From contig JH720345.1 in assembly GCA_000231825.2 (NCBI GenBank), positions 237,021-301,020 on the forward strand: a stretch of DNA of 64,000 bases. Reading direction: 5' to 3'. A program made the translations under genes and the position numbers. The DNA is from Tetrahymena elliotti 4EA. Lineage: Eukaryota > Ciliophora > Oligohymenophorea > Hymenostomatida > Tetrahymenidae. The notes under the pieces are model-generated. The model made no database searches. It saw nothing but the letters and a program-made list of their open reading frames with translations, and was not told the DNA's origin. How positions within the stretch are numbered: the stretch's first letter is position 1; each line of letters starts with the position of its first letter. This document shows positions 37,417-50,746 of the stretch, piece after piece.

Positions 37417-40400
37417 TCATTTAATTTTTAAAATATAGTTGTTTATATATGTATTGGATATTATTTATTAATCAATTATGATTGTAAAATAGTTAAGAGT
37501 TAGAAGTAATTCTTTTTATTTCTATTTTATGAAGTAAAAAACGCAATAGTAAATAAAAGCGCTTATGAAGATGAATTAAACTGATAGCAAAAAAATTTTG
37601 AGATACAATATTTAGTCCATTTAATCCAAAGTTTATTCTTTAATAAACCTATTTAAGTTTGAAAGGACTTTATTTATGATAAATATTTTTTGAAAAACTT
37701 CATCATAGCTAACAAATATCTTATTAGGGTTAGAACCTTAATTTATCTCAGCTTAAAGTTTAGAAATTAAATTATAAATTTCATTCAGTTATTAATGTAT
37801 CATGTTTAATGAGACGATAATTCCTTTAGTCAAAATACCATTGCTCACATCTTAGCAGCTATCTAAATATAATAGATCTATTTATTGTAAGATACATAAA
37901 TTACCTTACAAGACATTATTAATGTAAGGAGCTATTCTTTCTTTGTTTAATAGGATATTATCTTATGCTTTACTGGCCTAATCTGAAAATTACTAAAGAA
38001 ACTTTTGTTAATTCTCAAAATTATCTTTTTAATTTTGAAGGAATTACTCAGACTTGTAAAAAATATTATAATTAGGATAAACTTCTGAAATGATTAAACC
38101 TTGAGTAAAATAAAAGTTAGCATTTAAATTGACCTAAAGTAAGTTCGCTTTTTCTTTTAAAAATAAAAAAATTTTAGATTAATTTGATTTAAGGAGGGAA
38201 TAAATGTTTTAAATGTATAAAATAAAAATACTTGCTATCTAAATCAGATCTTTTATTTATTAGTAGAGGAGGTTAGTAGGGATAGTAATTGCAATAGGAG
38301 AAGACTACAAAATTAAAAATGTTATGAGAGAAAATAATAAAAAAGACTGAGGATATATCTTTAAAGGCAGAGTTGAAGAAATGTTTTTCTTTTTTAAAGA
38401 ACAATTGTCAAATTTAGAAATTTTACTAGAAAAGACTTATTCATTAAAGAGTGTTTAATTCTTTTTTTACTACAATTAATGTAAAATTTAAAATCTCTTC
38501 ATTTGTTGATTTTTTATTTCATTGAGACACTAAGTGAGTGAATTTATTTCAGATTGTATATATTAACTTGAGAGGGTTGCAAAGAGCTTTAATACATCTG
38601 ATATCTTTTATATTGTGCAGTATTAAATATATAATCTTAAAATTATTATTACTGAAATTATTATCATAAAACAAGACATACTCACTAAGCTATATTAAAT
38701 TAAATCATTTATCAAATATTCTATGTCACTAATAATTTGATTTTGAAATAACTCATAAGAATCTAAATAATTATTATAATTCAAAACAGCTTTTTCCTCT
38801 TCATTTTCATAGTTTTTAGTTTTATCGATATGATAGTACATACCTATTAATACATATTTAATTATTTAGATAAATCCTATTTACTTCATTCTTAATATCC
38901 TAAATTTATTATCATAGCTTATTTTATCTTTCAAAACAACTACTTAAGCTCGTTAAGAGTAGAAATCAACAAATTAGTATGTCTGTTCCTTTTAACTGTA
39001 GACATACTAAATGTCAGTTTAAACCATTTATTTGATTATTAATAAGTTTTATTTTAAGATGATTGAATTTAAGTTTGTTTAATCAACTTTGGTTGACAAT
39101 AGATTTAAAGATACCATTTATTATACTTAGCTATTATACAAAAAACTTGCTATGTATTGCTTCATTTCTTATGGGTAGTTAAAGTTTATTAAATACTATT
39201 TAAGGGTAGTGCTATTTTTAATTACTATAATCAAAGATATCAAAAATATTGTTATTGTAACAACAAAAGCAAAAAAATAAAATACTTTTGCTCTTTTGAT
39301 TATAATATCCTCCTTCTTTTTCATCATCAATTCTTTAAGCTTTAAGATACTAACTCTTGATTGTTAAATGCTACTAGCATGTGAATCAGATGAATTAGCC
39401 AAACTAGCTGTAAATTTTTTTATTCTCTTTCCTTTATTTTATTTATGTTAACTTTTGTTATCCTTAACAACGTAATCATTTTAGCCCTCACTTTATCTTG
39501 GGATATATGACAAATTAGATTACTAGTTCTAAAATTTACTTTTTTAAGCTTAAAAATCATCTGGATTATAAGACACCATTGACTATCTTGAATTCTATTT
39601 AGAGACACTCTAAAAATACTTTTATCTTATTATATCACTGCTCTTTTGTAGTTTAGATGAATTATTTTTTTGTAACTTAACTATGTTAAACTAACTGTCA
39701 TCTTCTTCATTGAAATAATCTGTTTTTGGGGAATTCACTAAAGCTAAATTTGCAGATAGAAGATCTTAAATTTAAGAGCGTGGACTTAAATAATCTTATC
39801 TGTCAGTGTTCATGCTATTCATTTAGCTATATTAGACACTTATCCTGGGATTATTAAGATCAAGCCTTTCAATTATTTAGCTTGCTTACTAAGTTTATTA
39901 AATACTTTATTACTTAATCATATTTAATTTTTGTTATGAAAATAAATTGTCATGTGATATTTATGTATTTGGATCTTTGAAAGTAAAGCGTGGACTAACA
40001 AGTAACTGAGTACTTTTGTTCATGGTATTTTCTCTTTCTATATTTTAGAGGTCAGAATTTAAGAGAATGTCTACATTTACTGAGTTATTGATACTTTACT
40101 TTCTTATTCCTTAATACTAAATTTGCAGTTTTTGAGAAAGAATTTTAGCTTTTTAAAAAATAAAAATTGTTGAAAAACAATTTAAAATTTATTGAAAAAT
40201 CTTACAAATATTATCCAAGTTAGAAAATACTTATTGTTCTCCTAAAGTCATGCTTGCACTGAGCTGTTTCTTGAATTCAATTACTTTTTCCTAATCTATG
40301 CTCTTAATTTCTTATTTCAAAAACTCTAACATTTCAGGGTTACTACTATTCTGGATAGGCTTGATATGATTGATTTCAAACACAAAAAATTTGATTAGCT

Positions 40401-43070
40401 TGCTTTTATAAAAATGAATTTTATATTAAATTTTAAATGGACTTAAATTAAGCGAGAAGTTTTCTATGTATTAATAGTAGATATCGCTCCTATCAGTTAA
40501 TTGGAAGTCATTTTGAATTTCAGAATTTTCTTTGTTACTTTGGGTAGGCATAAAGGCTAAAGTCTCAAAAGACTTTTATTAAATTTAATTTTTGAAATTA
40601 TCAAAACTTGTTTGTTTTATTTTTTAAAGTAGAGGTACAAAGTAATCAAAAGATAACTTCTATATTTATTTTTATGATAGATATTTAGATAAAAATTTAT
40701 CAAAAAATGATTTTGAGCATAATTTTATTTTATGATCGTTAATGTCAAGCATGAAATAGCTTGAATGTGGGTCACCAACGTCTTTTATCTAGCAAGCCAT
40801 ACCTATCTCTTCATCTATTTATAAATTATAAAATTCCATTTTTAAATTTATTTGTATAGGAACAGCCCATCCTTCTTTATTTTTAGCAAGTACGAAGGGT
40901 ATTTGCTTCAATCTATTGTTAGTGTTATTTAGTGTATTTAAGTAAGAAGATATGAGTTCATTGTGATTCTGTGAAATACTTTAATCCATCAGTATGGATA
41001 CATTTTGCCCTTCAAAATCTTTATGACCAAATAGTTAAAAAAAATTTTAAGTTGCTTTTACTATCTACCCTCTATCATCTTATTCTATTTTCGCAAATAT
41101 TACACAACTTTATAAATAAGTGTTAAAGAGAAACTAATATTCATTCATACTCTAGATATCATTTTTTTATTTTGAAGAGTATGATATTAATTTACTAATT
41201 TCTTTTTCATTATCGATTGTATAAAAATAAGTATAGTAATTTTAAGTTAAGCTAACTACTGTAGGATTCTTTGGAATTATTTTATTTAAATGAATAATTT
41301 ACTACCTCAACTCAAATGAAAAATCAGTTAATTAGATCATCTCATGCCCGAATTCATTTAAATTTATTTAATCTTAATTTATTTAGTTCATTATTTTTAG
41401 TTTTTTGTTCAGACAATCTTAAAACAGGCTTGTAGACTCTTCTTTTTGTTCTTCGAGCTAAATAATAGAACATAAGTTAAATCTCTCTTGCCATTCTGCC
41501 TAATTACACAGCTTCATTATTTTTTCTAAAGAATTATTTATGAAAAGCATGTCCATGTAGCTTAAATTATCTGTTTTTTGGAGTTCATACAACTTGTACA
41601 AAAACATTACTTTCGAAGAGCAAACATCATTTAAAAAGCTCAAATAAAAAAGCATAAAACTTGAATTATATAATTTTCTTTTGCTCATCTCACTACAAAC
41701 TCTTTTGCATGCTTCATTTATAAAATTCTCATGATATTCTTATCTCTTGCTGTCAGAAATAATTTAAGTCCACTTATCTTTTTAATCCTTTTAGAAAACA
41801 CTTTAATAATTAAATTTAAATAATTTTGCTTTACCTGGACAGTGCAAAAACAATGTGGATACTTTTAACAATGTAAATTATGTTAAACAGATATCTTTTC
41901 TAAAAATAGTTATGCTTGTTTATTATTTGATTCTGAATAATCTGAGAAGTAGTAAACTCCTCCTTTAGTAATTGAGTCGTAAAGCTCGTACATAATTCTA
42001 TTCATGTGATTGTACCCAAAATTTGTTTCTATACTTTCTAAAAGCACAAAAAGATTATTTTACTTATTATAAAATGTATCCTCTATGATAGTAATTAGCT
42101 TGTAGCTTAATGGATACAAAAGAGCCATCACTAAGAAAAAAGTATTTCTTGATTCAAAAATGGTCTCAAATAAAAGAGTAAATGAAACAAAAACACTAAA
42201 TGCTAAATTAGAGGCATAGCAAATCCTTGCTTAATGCTCGAAGTAGATTTTAAACAAGAGACTAACTTCCAGTTTTAAGCTTGCATAAATTACCCAAAGT
42301 ATATTTGAAAGTGTTTTAGAAGAAATAAAAGAAAACGCAATAATCAAAATATACTGAAAAGTAATTTTGAATTAATGAATAAACCTAACTCTTGCTCTCT
42401 ACAAAAAATCTTTTCCATTCTATTTCAAAGAAAAATTAAAATCAACAACACCACAACTATACCCTAATGATATTGAATTAAAAAAATATTAAATTATTTT
42501 TATTAATTAGCTATTATAATTGATTGACAAAAATAAAAATTATAAATTTAAAGATGAGAATATAATAGAAATACCTATTAAGATACTGATGAAGAGATTT
42601 GCTATAGAAATACCTAGATTTTCTATATTTTTCATTGTGCTCCATACACTAGGAACAAATATTAAATATTCATATGATTTCAGAACCGCACTAAAAATGG
42701 TACCGCTAATCATAAATACAACAGATTCTGTTTTTTTATTTAAATGGCAAATAAGGTTTACAAGAAGAAGAATTATCATAGTTATATTGATAGAAAAGCA
42801 AGTATTAAAAGTAATTTTCCATATTAGCTTGTTGGCAGGATGATCTAAATCTTAAACCTAAAACTAGATTATGTCATTTGGGTTATGAATCACTGGTCTT
42901 TGCGATAATGACTAGTATAAAATGAATGTATTCTGTATGAAATGAACTATAATGTGGAACTATCCTATAACTTTGCTTCTTGTTGTGTAGTGAAAATCAT
43001 TATAAATGTCTTTTTAAAAATATAAAAATATCTATCTAAGCAAACTTTTTTATTCCTTTATTTTTCTCAT
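37417..43070 (-). CDS. TmcB-like multi-pass membrane protein with PAS domain (paralogue 2)
   Basis: Start ATG 43068-43070 (MRKIKEQKSLLRQIFLY). Exon 1 carries hydrophobic helices (TMIILLLVNLICHL) and probably ends after ISILIG near 42,575; the intron ends near 42,450 and the next exon opens GYSCGVVDFNFSL. More helices follow, then HNLHCQKYPHCFCTVQ at about 41,840, the shared His/Cys signature, at an exon end. Next come TPR/HAT-like helical repeats (SFMLFYLSFLNDVCSSKVMF, about 41,640), as in Dictyostelium TmcB. The PAS domain lies near 40,700-41,030, with FGHKDFEGQNVSILMDQ and NKEGWAVPIQINLKM. A polar Q/S-rich linker follows, then membrane segments toward the C-terminus and a last helix (LKIFLLSVQFIFISAFIYYC, about 37,560), ending YILKIK at TGA 37417-37419. 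It is first in a head-to-tail run of three copies. Middle exon borders are approximate. Confidence 0.8.
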
Positions 43071-44980
43071 TCTTAATTAATTGAAATAAATAATTTTTTA
43101 TTAATAATTAATTTTTAGTTTATAAAACAGCTTTTGGACAAGGATTTAAATATGCCATTTAACAGATTTTAATTGTTGAAAAAAATGTAAATAACAAAAA
43201 GCAAGTTTTATGAATCAAATTAGCAATAATTTTTGTAAAATAAAATTTTTAGTCTTACTCACTTTTATTATTATTATTTGATTTAGTGTTTCAAATAAAA
43301 GTTTTAATTTATCATTTTAACAAATGACAGCCAACTTAAAGAATTATACTAATTATAAGTTGATGATTTTATAATTTTACAATTTTGAAATGTAAATAAT
43401 TATAATTCATGCTATTTGATGGTAATTTTTTGTTTGATTATTTTTTAATTTCAATCTAACTTTACAAATTAGTTAAAAAAATAATAGAAGATATTTGAAA
43501 AATAATTCTAATTTCATAAGCAATAAATATATTTTAGTATGATAGGTTAAGTTAAAGTAAAAAATTGATGGAAAAATTTAAAGGAAAAGTCAAATTTTTT
43601 AAACTTGCAAATTATTTAGTAATTAATATGCTTACATGAGTAAGTGTAATGAAGAATTATAAATTTCTAAATTAATATCAGGCAAGATTTTGTTTCAAAG
43701 TATTAAAAATTTATTTCTAGTTGAATCATTCATATTTTCTTTTCTATTTTTAATTAAAATAAAATAAAAAATTTTCTTTTCTTGAGATAATAAACAAATT
43801 AGATAATTTCACAAAGTTTTTTCCAAAAGCAAGCCAATTTTTTTTCAATAAATTAGATTATTAAACAAGCTAAAATAAAAAGAAGAAGAATTAGATAAAT
43901 CATTAACAAGAAAAGTAATTTACAAAAGAAGAAGTTAAAATGCAAAGTTTTAAAAAATTTAGAAACCAAAAATTTTTTAGTGAAATTAAAATACAGAAAA
44001 AAATCATTTATAAAAATATACAGAAATTAAAAAGATTTTAAAAAAATGTGAAATTTTCAAAACCATAGAAAACTAAATACATTTTTTTTTATTGTTTCTT
44101 AATCATTTTTATACTCAAAAAGAACTCTTGGCTTAAAGTAAAATGGGCACTTAAATCATAAAGGGTTTTTAACTTTGATAGAAAATACATTTTTTTTTGT
44201 TTTATTTAGCAAAGAGTATAATATAAAATCATATTAATCAGTTTGAAGTTTATAATATATTTTTTAATTAAAGTAGAGGCAATAACATATTTATTGCACA
44301 AAAAACAAATACTAATCTAATTTGCAAATACCTACTTAATTTTATTTATAAAGTAAAATACAAAAAATATTTTATTCATCTCCACAAATTAGTATTTAAA
44401 ATTGAAAAATAAGATAAAGAAGACCTTTTAATTATTTTTGATAACCCTCTCTACTTATTTTTAAATATTTTTCTTAAAAATTATAATTGCTATTAAATTA
44501 TTATTACCATTTATGCTTTCTCATCTGATCAAAATCTTACTCATGATTTTAACTAAAATTATTAATGTTTAGTTCTTTAAGTAAAAAATATTAATCTTTC
44601 AGAATAGTTAAATCTTTTTGAAATAGAATAATCTTTTATAATATTTTAGCTTAAATTTTACTAGATCAAATTTCTATCATTTTCAAGAAAAACTTTTTTT
44701 TAAAAAGCCAAATAACATTTTAAAAAAATAAATAAATTTGTAAAATGGATTAATTTGATTTGAGAAATTGAAAAAACTGTTAAGAAGAATATGTAATTTA
44801 CTAACATTTTTAATTTTAAATAATATTTTAATGTTAAAGGATGCTTTAAACCATATTATTCTAAACTTTTTAATCAAGCAAGATTATAAAAAATCAATGC
44901 ATTTATGATTTTTCAATTTGTTTTGATGAATAATAATTAATTGTAAGCTAGTTAAAAAATTAAAGTTCCTTTAATTAATT
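43071..44980. other. intergenic between paralogues 2 and 3
   Basis: About 1.9 kb of AT-rich DNA between two tandem paralogues. It must hold the promoter of paralogue 2 and the 3' flank of paralogue 3. No coding frame or repeat was convincing. Confidence 0.55.
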
Positions 44981-47900
44981 TCACAATTTGTTAATGTGAT
45001 TTACTATGTATGGGTTAGTAAACAAATAATTAATATCAATCAAGCTAAGAGAGTGTCTTGTTATTATGAGAGAGTCTTTCAATCTAGCATATAATATTTT
45101 CCAAGAAAAATACATGAAAATAGTTAGAAAGATACAATAAAATATCAATAGAAATAATTCGACTTTATCTGCAAAGTTAATATATTTATTACTCATATCA
45201 ATCATAAAATTTTTTAAAGCAGTTATTGTATTAAGCATATGAGTGATGAACTCATCATACTGTATTAAATTTTTTTAAGAAACCCACTATCTAATTTATT
45301 CTTAAGTTTTTGATAAATCTTTATCTTGAGTCAACTAAAATAAAGGAGGAAACATCTCAAGTAAGTATTTTGAGGATATCATAAAGCCTTTCGTTAAAAT
45401 AGTTTATTACAAACCACTGCATAGATCAAAATTAAAAGCAAAATTTTTATCTAAATATTAAGGATAGTCTCTTAGGACTTCACATAAATTTCCTTACATA
45501 ATTTTGATAAGAAATTCATTATACAACTCTGAGTTGTATTTTTCATAACCATTTTAATTTGTGACAACTTCATACAGTCCTTAAAGCTTTTATTAATTAA
45601 GGTCAAAAAATACAGGTACTCTCTCTTTAAAGTAATTTCTATCATAAAAGGCGCAATCTTCACACATTCTTTCCAAAACATTACCCATATTTAAATATAA
45701 ATTGCTTCCAAAATGGGCCTTCAAGTCATAGATAGTTTCTATTTTTAAATAAAATTTTTATAAATTGTTATTTATATAATAATATAAATCTTACTCATTA
45801 ATTTTAAGTTGAATGCTTATTGTTCAATTAAGGAAGAGATTATTGAATTGTTGACTATCGGCTGAATTATAAGGCATACATATACTAATAGGCAAGACAG
45901 CAATAACCATAATGAAATTCTTTAAAGATTATTCATAGAAGAGATTACTTTATTTTTAGGATTACTTTGCATTTTAAGCATTAGTTATTCAACTTAAATT
46001 TATGCCTTTTACTATTTTTAGAGTTAAAACTTTCCTCCATTATTTTGATTTCTCATTTTTTTTTAAATTTAAAAAGCTAATTAAACAGAATTCTATAAAT
46101 TATAAGCCATGTCAACTAGGGCTCTAGGCTCAAAAGTTGAAAAAAGTTTGAGCATTTCTTGATTTGTACTTTGAATGTTAAAATAAACAGGTAAAATAGA
46201 TGAAACGATAATAAATGTAAGTAGAATAGATATTATCATTACATCTTTAATTTAATTTTCTATTTTGCTCAGCACACTTAAAGTAGTATCTTCTATGCTT
46301 AATTGCAAATCAGTATTTGGCTTAAAGTAATAAACAAAATTTTCATTAATTATAGCTTCATCATTTATGCTCTCTATCTCATTAGTACTAAATCTTCTAA
46401 AACCATAAAACCATTAATACTAGAAATAGTAGATGGAATTCTACCTTGAGTAAGGAATTATTTAATCATAAGTATAAAAGTCTTTGACAAAGTTATATTA
46501 AATTTAAAATGATGTTAGATTTTTAAAATAAGGAAAGTCATCTTTGTCAAATCTGATAAATTATTTATTTAATTCATAAAATAAATTGTTGTAATCTACA
46601 ATTCTTTATTTGTTTAGTTTGGAAAACTGTATCCAATTTTCATCATCAGGAGTTGAAAATATGTTGTTTGATTAGAATTTAACATATTGTAAATAGTATA
46701 ATTATAAAGAATCACATGTTCTAATCTCCATAGGCCATGAGACATTAATGAAATGTTAGGTTTCCAACTCAAAGTCTTTTCTCAATAAAATAAAAGAAAT
46801 TATTTACAGCAATAAAAGTGTAGAAATTCCAATTATTCCAATACATTTTAGTAAATATAGGCTCTTATTTAGCTTTACTTTCATTATTTTTTCTATAAAA
46901 AATTGTTTTTTAATATTATTAGAGCCATCACTGCTTAGCTAAGATGATTAGTATTCTAAATGCTATTTTTTATTTTAAATTTATTATTAATTTTCTTATT
47001 TAAACTCTACTCTTTTAGCATGTTATTTACTTTAATCTTTCTCCTCAACAGGATGATTCTATTTGAAAGCGCTTTCAATTTTTTATTATTTACTTGTATT
47101 TTCAACATAATTAAATGAATCTTCTTAATTTGATAGGTATGATTGATCTCTTTTACTAAATTCATTTGAAATTTAGTTCATGTTATTTTTAAAATTTTCA
47201 AGATTAATATTTTCTACTGCCTGTGACTACTCTAATTCTTGTATAACATTAAGAGTTTGATAATATGTATTTTTTTTAGGAGAATTTATTGCTGGACATT
47301 CAACAGCTTTGAATATAGGAGAATAAATATTTCCTTGATTGTCTATTAATCTCTAAGAACTTAATATTTGAGAATGATATTTTGAAGTGGAATCTCTTTT
47401 ATTAATATCTGTTTTGAATGAGTCTACTTCTAAAAGATTGAGATTAGAAGGGATCTCAATATTTTCCATAGAACTAATATTTTATCTTGATTTGAAATCT
47501 AAATTTTATTTACTTGAAGGTTTGTAATTATAATTGCTTAATTATTCTATAATTAAATTTTACTCTGAACTCATAATTTATTTGTACCTCTAAGTAAATC
47601 CTATTGATCGTTGACTATAAACTTACTCCTTATCATAAAGTTCAACAATTTTAGTATCACATTCATCTTGAGGTTAACTAAAGCTCGCTAATGTAGAATG
47701 CATAGGAAGTAATTATGATGACTTTTTCTTTTTGACCCATTAATCTTGCTAGTTTAAATTGTAATTAAATTTTTTTCTTGGTGAGCGATAAGTAAATTAT
47801 TCTTTGTCAATGTGACTTATTAGATATTCCTTGAATTGATTTACAATTTATGAGGTATTTTAATTATTTTACATTTTTTCTATTGATAAAAATGAGATAA

Positions 47901-50746
47901 TGTTATGAGAAAAAAATTAATTTTTATGCTTTTAAATAATATATTCAGCGCTATAAACAGAATAGGTTTCTTCGGATAAGTTATTGACATAATATTCAAA
48001 ATTACTATCATTAAGCTGCTTCGTCATTTCTTAAAATTACATATTTTAAATAGACTTAGGAATGAATAATAATGTTTTTTAATTAGTCTAAACGCTCTCT
48101 AACTGATTGTTATCAAATTATTCCTGTTTAGAAAGCACAAAATAACAGGGCATTAATTTACTAAAAAATATTTTATTTATTTCATTAGGACTTATGTGAT
48201 GACTTAAGAGAGTTTTATAAAATCTTTTATCACAGATCACTAGCTTTGCTGAATTTATCTCACACATTATAAATGAGTTTTTATTTTTTATTCTTTAAAT
48301 TTGAGCAGTGATGCAAATGTCGGAAGTATTTGAGGGAAGAGTAATTAGAAATTTTAATTTTATTGGAATGGCCCAGCCTTATTTATTCTATCCAAGTAAT
48401 AAATTAAATTCAACAATGCTTTTATTTGAATGATTGCAAGATGACAAATATTATTTTAGTAGCTACTAGTGAGCACTTTAAATATAATTGGGTATTATTT
48501 AATCTAAGTGGTTACAATCCTATTGAGTGTAACCAAACATTTCGTAAAAAGAACTTTAAGCATAAGTGATTTTCCCTAAATTTTTTTATTAAATATCAAT
48601 TTAAATTACACAATTTTTTTCTTCAAATTGAAAATTGTTTGCGTTTTAAGATTACATAACAAAGAATTCTTATTAACTTTCAAGATTTTTGTTCTGATTG
48701 TATGATTCTAAATAATACTTTTCACTTTTAAAGTGAGAAAAATTCTAATAAAATTCAGAGATCATGGTGAGATAGATGGTACTTTTTAAATTTTAACTAC
48801 TAAGTATTTAAAATAATTATATCAACTTATTCTTTTTCTTCAGTAAGTCTGAGCATATTTTATTGAGAATGTTAATATCAATGAAATTTTAATTAATTAA
48901 AGCTACGAGCTCTAATTTTTGCAATAAGCATTCATGATAGAGACTAAAGGATTTAATTAAATTTTCTTCGTAATTAATTGCTTTTTATAAGCTATTACTT
49001 AATCTTGTTTCATACTAAAAGTTCTCCTAAATGTAGAGGCTTAAATACTCAATATAGATTTTTTCATACCATGTTGACTACTTATATTTTTTACATAAGC
49101 TTAATTCAACTAAAGCAAGGCTCCATTTTTTACAGACTTCAACTAAAAAGTGAATATAAATAAATTTAGAACAGAGATAATTTTTTGACAATGATTTTTT
49201 ACCTGATGTAAAATCTAATTAAATTTGTTTAAGCATCTAATTTATAAAGCTGTAAAGATGCATTTGCCTTTTTTGTTCATCGAAAAATCCGGAGTTATTT
49301 TGATTGATATTTTCCTACTTTAGATTTTAATTAATGTAGAATATTATTTAATGTTGATTTATTATTAAATAAATTTAGCAACAAAAAAAAATTACATACT
49401 TATTCATAGCAAAAGCAGTAAGGATATTTTAAACAGTTCATTTTATGGTTACTCGACAACTCTTCTAAGAATAATGAGTTATGACATTAAGAATATTAAA
49501 CGTAACTCATATTTATTTGATCTAACATATTTTAAGATAAGAATAAAATTTCATCAGAGCTGAAATTGGAGTGGAAACTTTTCTCTTTAATTTCAGTTTT
49601 GAATTGGTTTGTATAAAGATCTAAATTTGAGTTGTGTTTTTCTAAAAATTTTGAAATTATAAAAGAGATGGGTAATTAGACTACGAATATCAAGACTAAA
49701 AAATTATCAATTTTTTAATTTTGTTATATTACTGAAGCAAGCGAAACAAAAACTAACTATAAGCTCAAGTAAAAAGCAATTATCCTTATCTCTTTATCTC
49801 TAAATATTCTTATTCTTATTTGCATAACGCATTAGTATAATCCAATAGCTAAACCTATCCAAGACTCAAGTGTAACATTTTAAATATTAAGTATTAAAAA
49901 GAAAAGAATATATAGGAAGAATTTTCCAATTTGCGTTTTCAGGTAAAACCCTTTTTATAAAAAATCTCTAAACTTGTTTTCGCATCTCAAACTAAAATCA
50001 AAATCAGTAAACATGCTTACACTACCTATTGATATAAAGAAAATTTTTATGAAAAACATTTTATTTTGATGAAATTTATTTCAACAATCTTTTTATATTT
50101 CAGAGAATAATTACATTAAGATTTAATTATAAATATCTATTTTTTTTCCACTTTTTTTATGAGTAAGATTTAATCAAGAAATTAAAATTAATCTTTTTAA
50201 ATTTTTCAATGGTATTTATTTATTGTAAGTTAAAAACTTTAAACAATCTCAAAAGAACTAAAATAAGTTAATTATATTACCTATTAAAAAGCAAAAGACG
50301 ATGTTGATATAAGATAAAAAATAAGGATAGCTGTCTAAAGTTGCAAAACTGCTATTTATACTTGGAAGTAACAATACATATTCATGACTCCTAAAAATAA
50401 AGCTAAAGAATTTTTTAAAGTATGAAGAAGATATTTTAGAACCAGCTTTCTAAAAAGAATAATTGAGAGAATCGATAATTGAAAATAAAAGCAAAAAAGT
50501 ATTTATAGGTAGAGTAATATTTAATATTAATTATTAGCTCTGATTTTGATAGAAGTTTTCTAAAGTATAATAAATATCTGAATTCAAAAATTTAGAGTTG
50601 TAAGCCTTCGACTCCATGCATACTGGGATAGCTAACCACAAAAATTAAATGACTAGAAAGAGTATTGCTTCAAATTTAGATCTTTTATGTAATTTTAATG
50701 TGAGGCTTGCCCATACTGTTAAATTATTCAAAATATTCAAACTCAT
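44981..50746 (-). CDS. TmcB-like multi-pass membrane protein with PAS domain (paralogue 3)
   Basis: Start ATG 50744-50746 (MSLNILNNLTVWASLTLKLH). Exon 1 includes EAILFLVIQFLWLAIPVCM and ends INIVFCFLIG at a GTAATA splice site near 50,280. The next exon starts near 50,025 with GSVSMFTDFDFSLRC, the family's DFDFS motif. After more helices comes NHKMNCLKYPYCFCYE (about 49,420), the shared His/Cys signature. The PAS domain is at about 48,270-48,540 (FGYTQQDCNHLDQ, then GQNKQGWAIPIKLKF). A Ser/Asn/Gln-rich linker runs through about 47,000-48,000, followed by membrane segments. The last exon contains VELFLLIFYCIFLTIFMYF and ends NPYIVNHINKL at TGA 44981-44983. Family and order of parts are the same as its neighbours. 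Confidence 0.82.

Noticed and set aside
42520..42843. Plus-strand open frame of 107 codons
   Set aside because: It lies opposite exon 1 of TmcB-like paralogue 2, whose translation matches the three other family members; the plus frame is its shadow.
44683..44877. Minus-strand open frame of 64 codons downstream of paralogue 3
   Set aside because: It lies after the TGA of paralogue 3, is A/T-driven (Phe, Ile, Lys, Asn) and shows no family motif.
48361..48420. Apparent frameshift in the PAS domain of paralogue 3
   Set aside because: Re-reading the reverse complement showed I had dropped bases; the frame is continuous through GQNKQGWAIPIKLKF.
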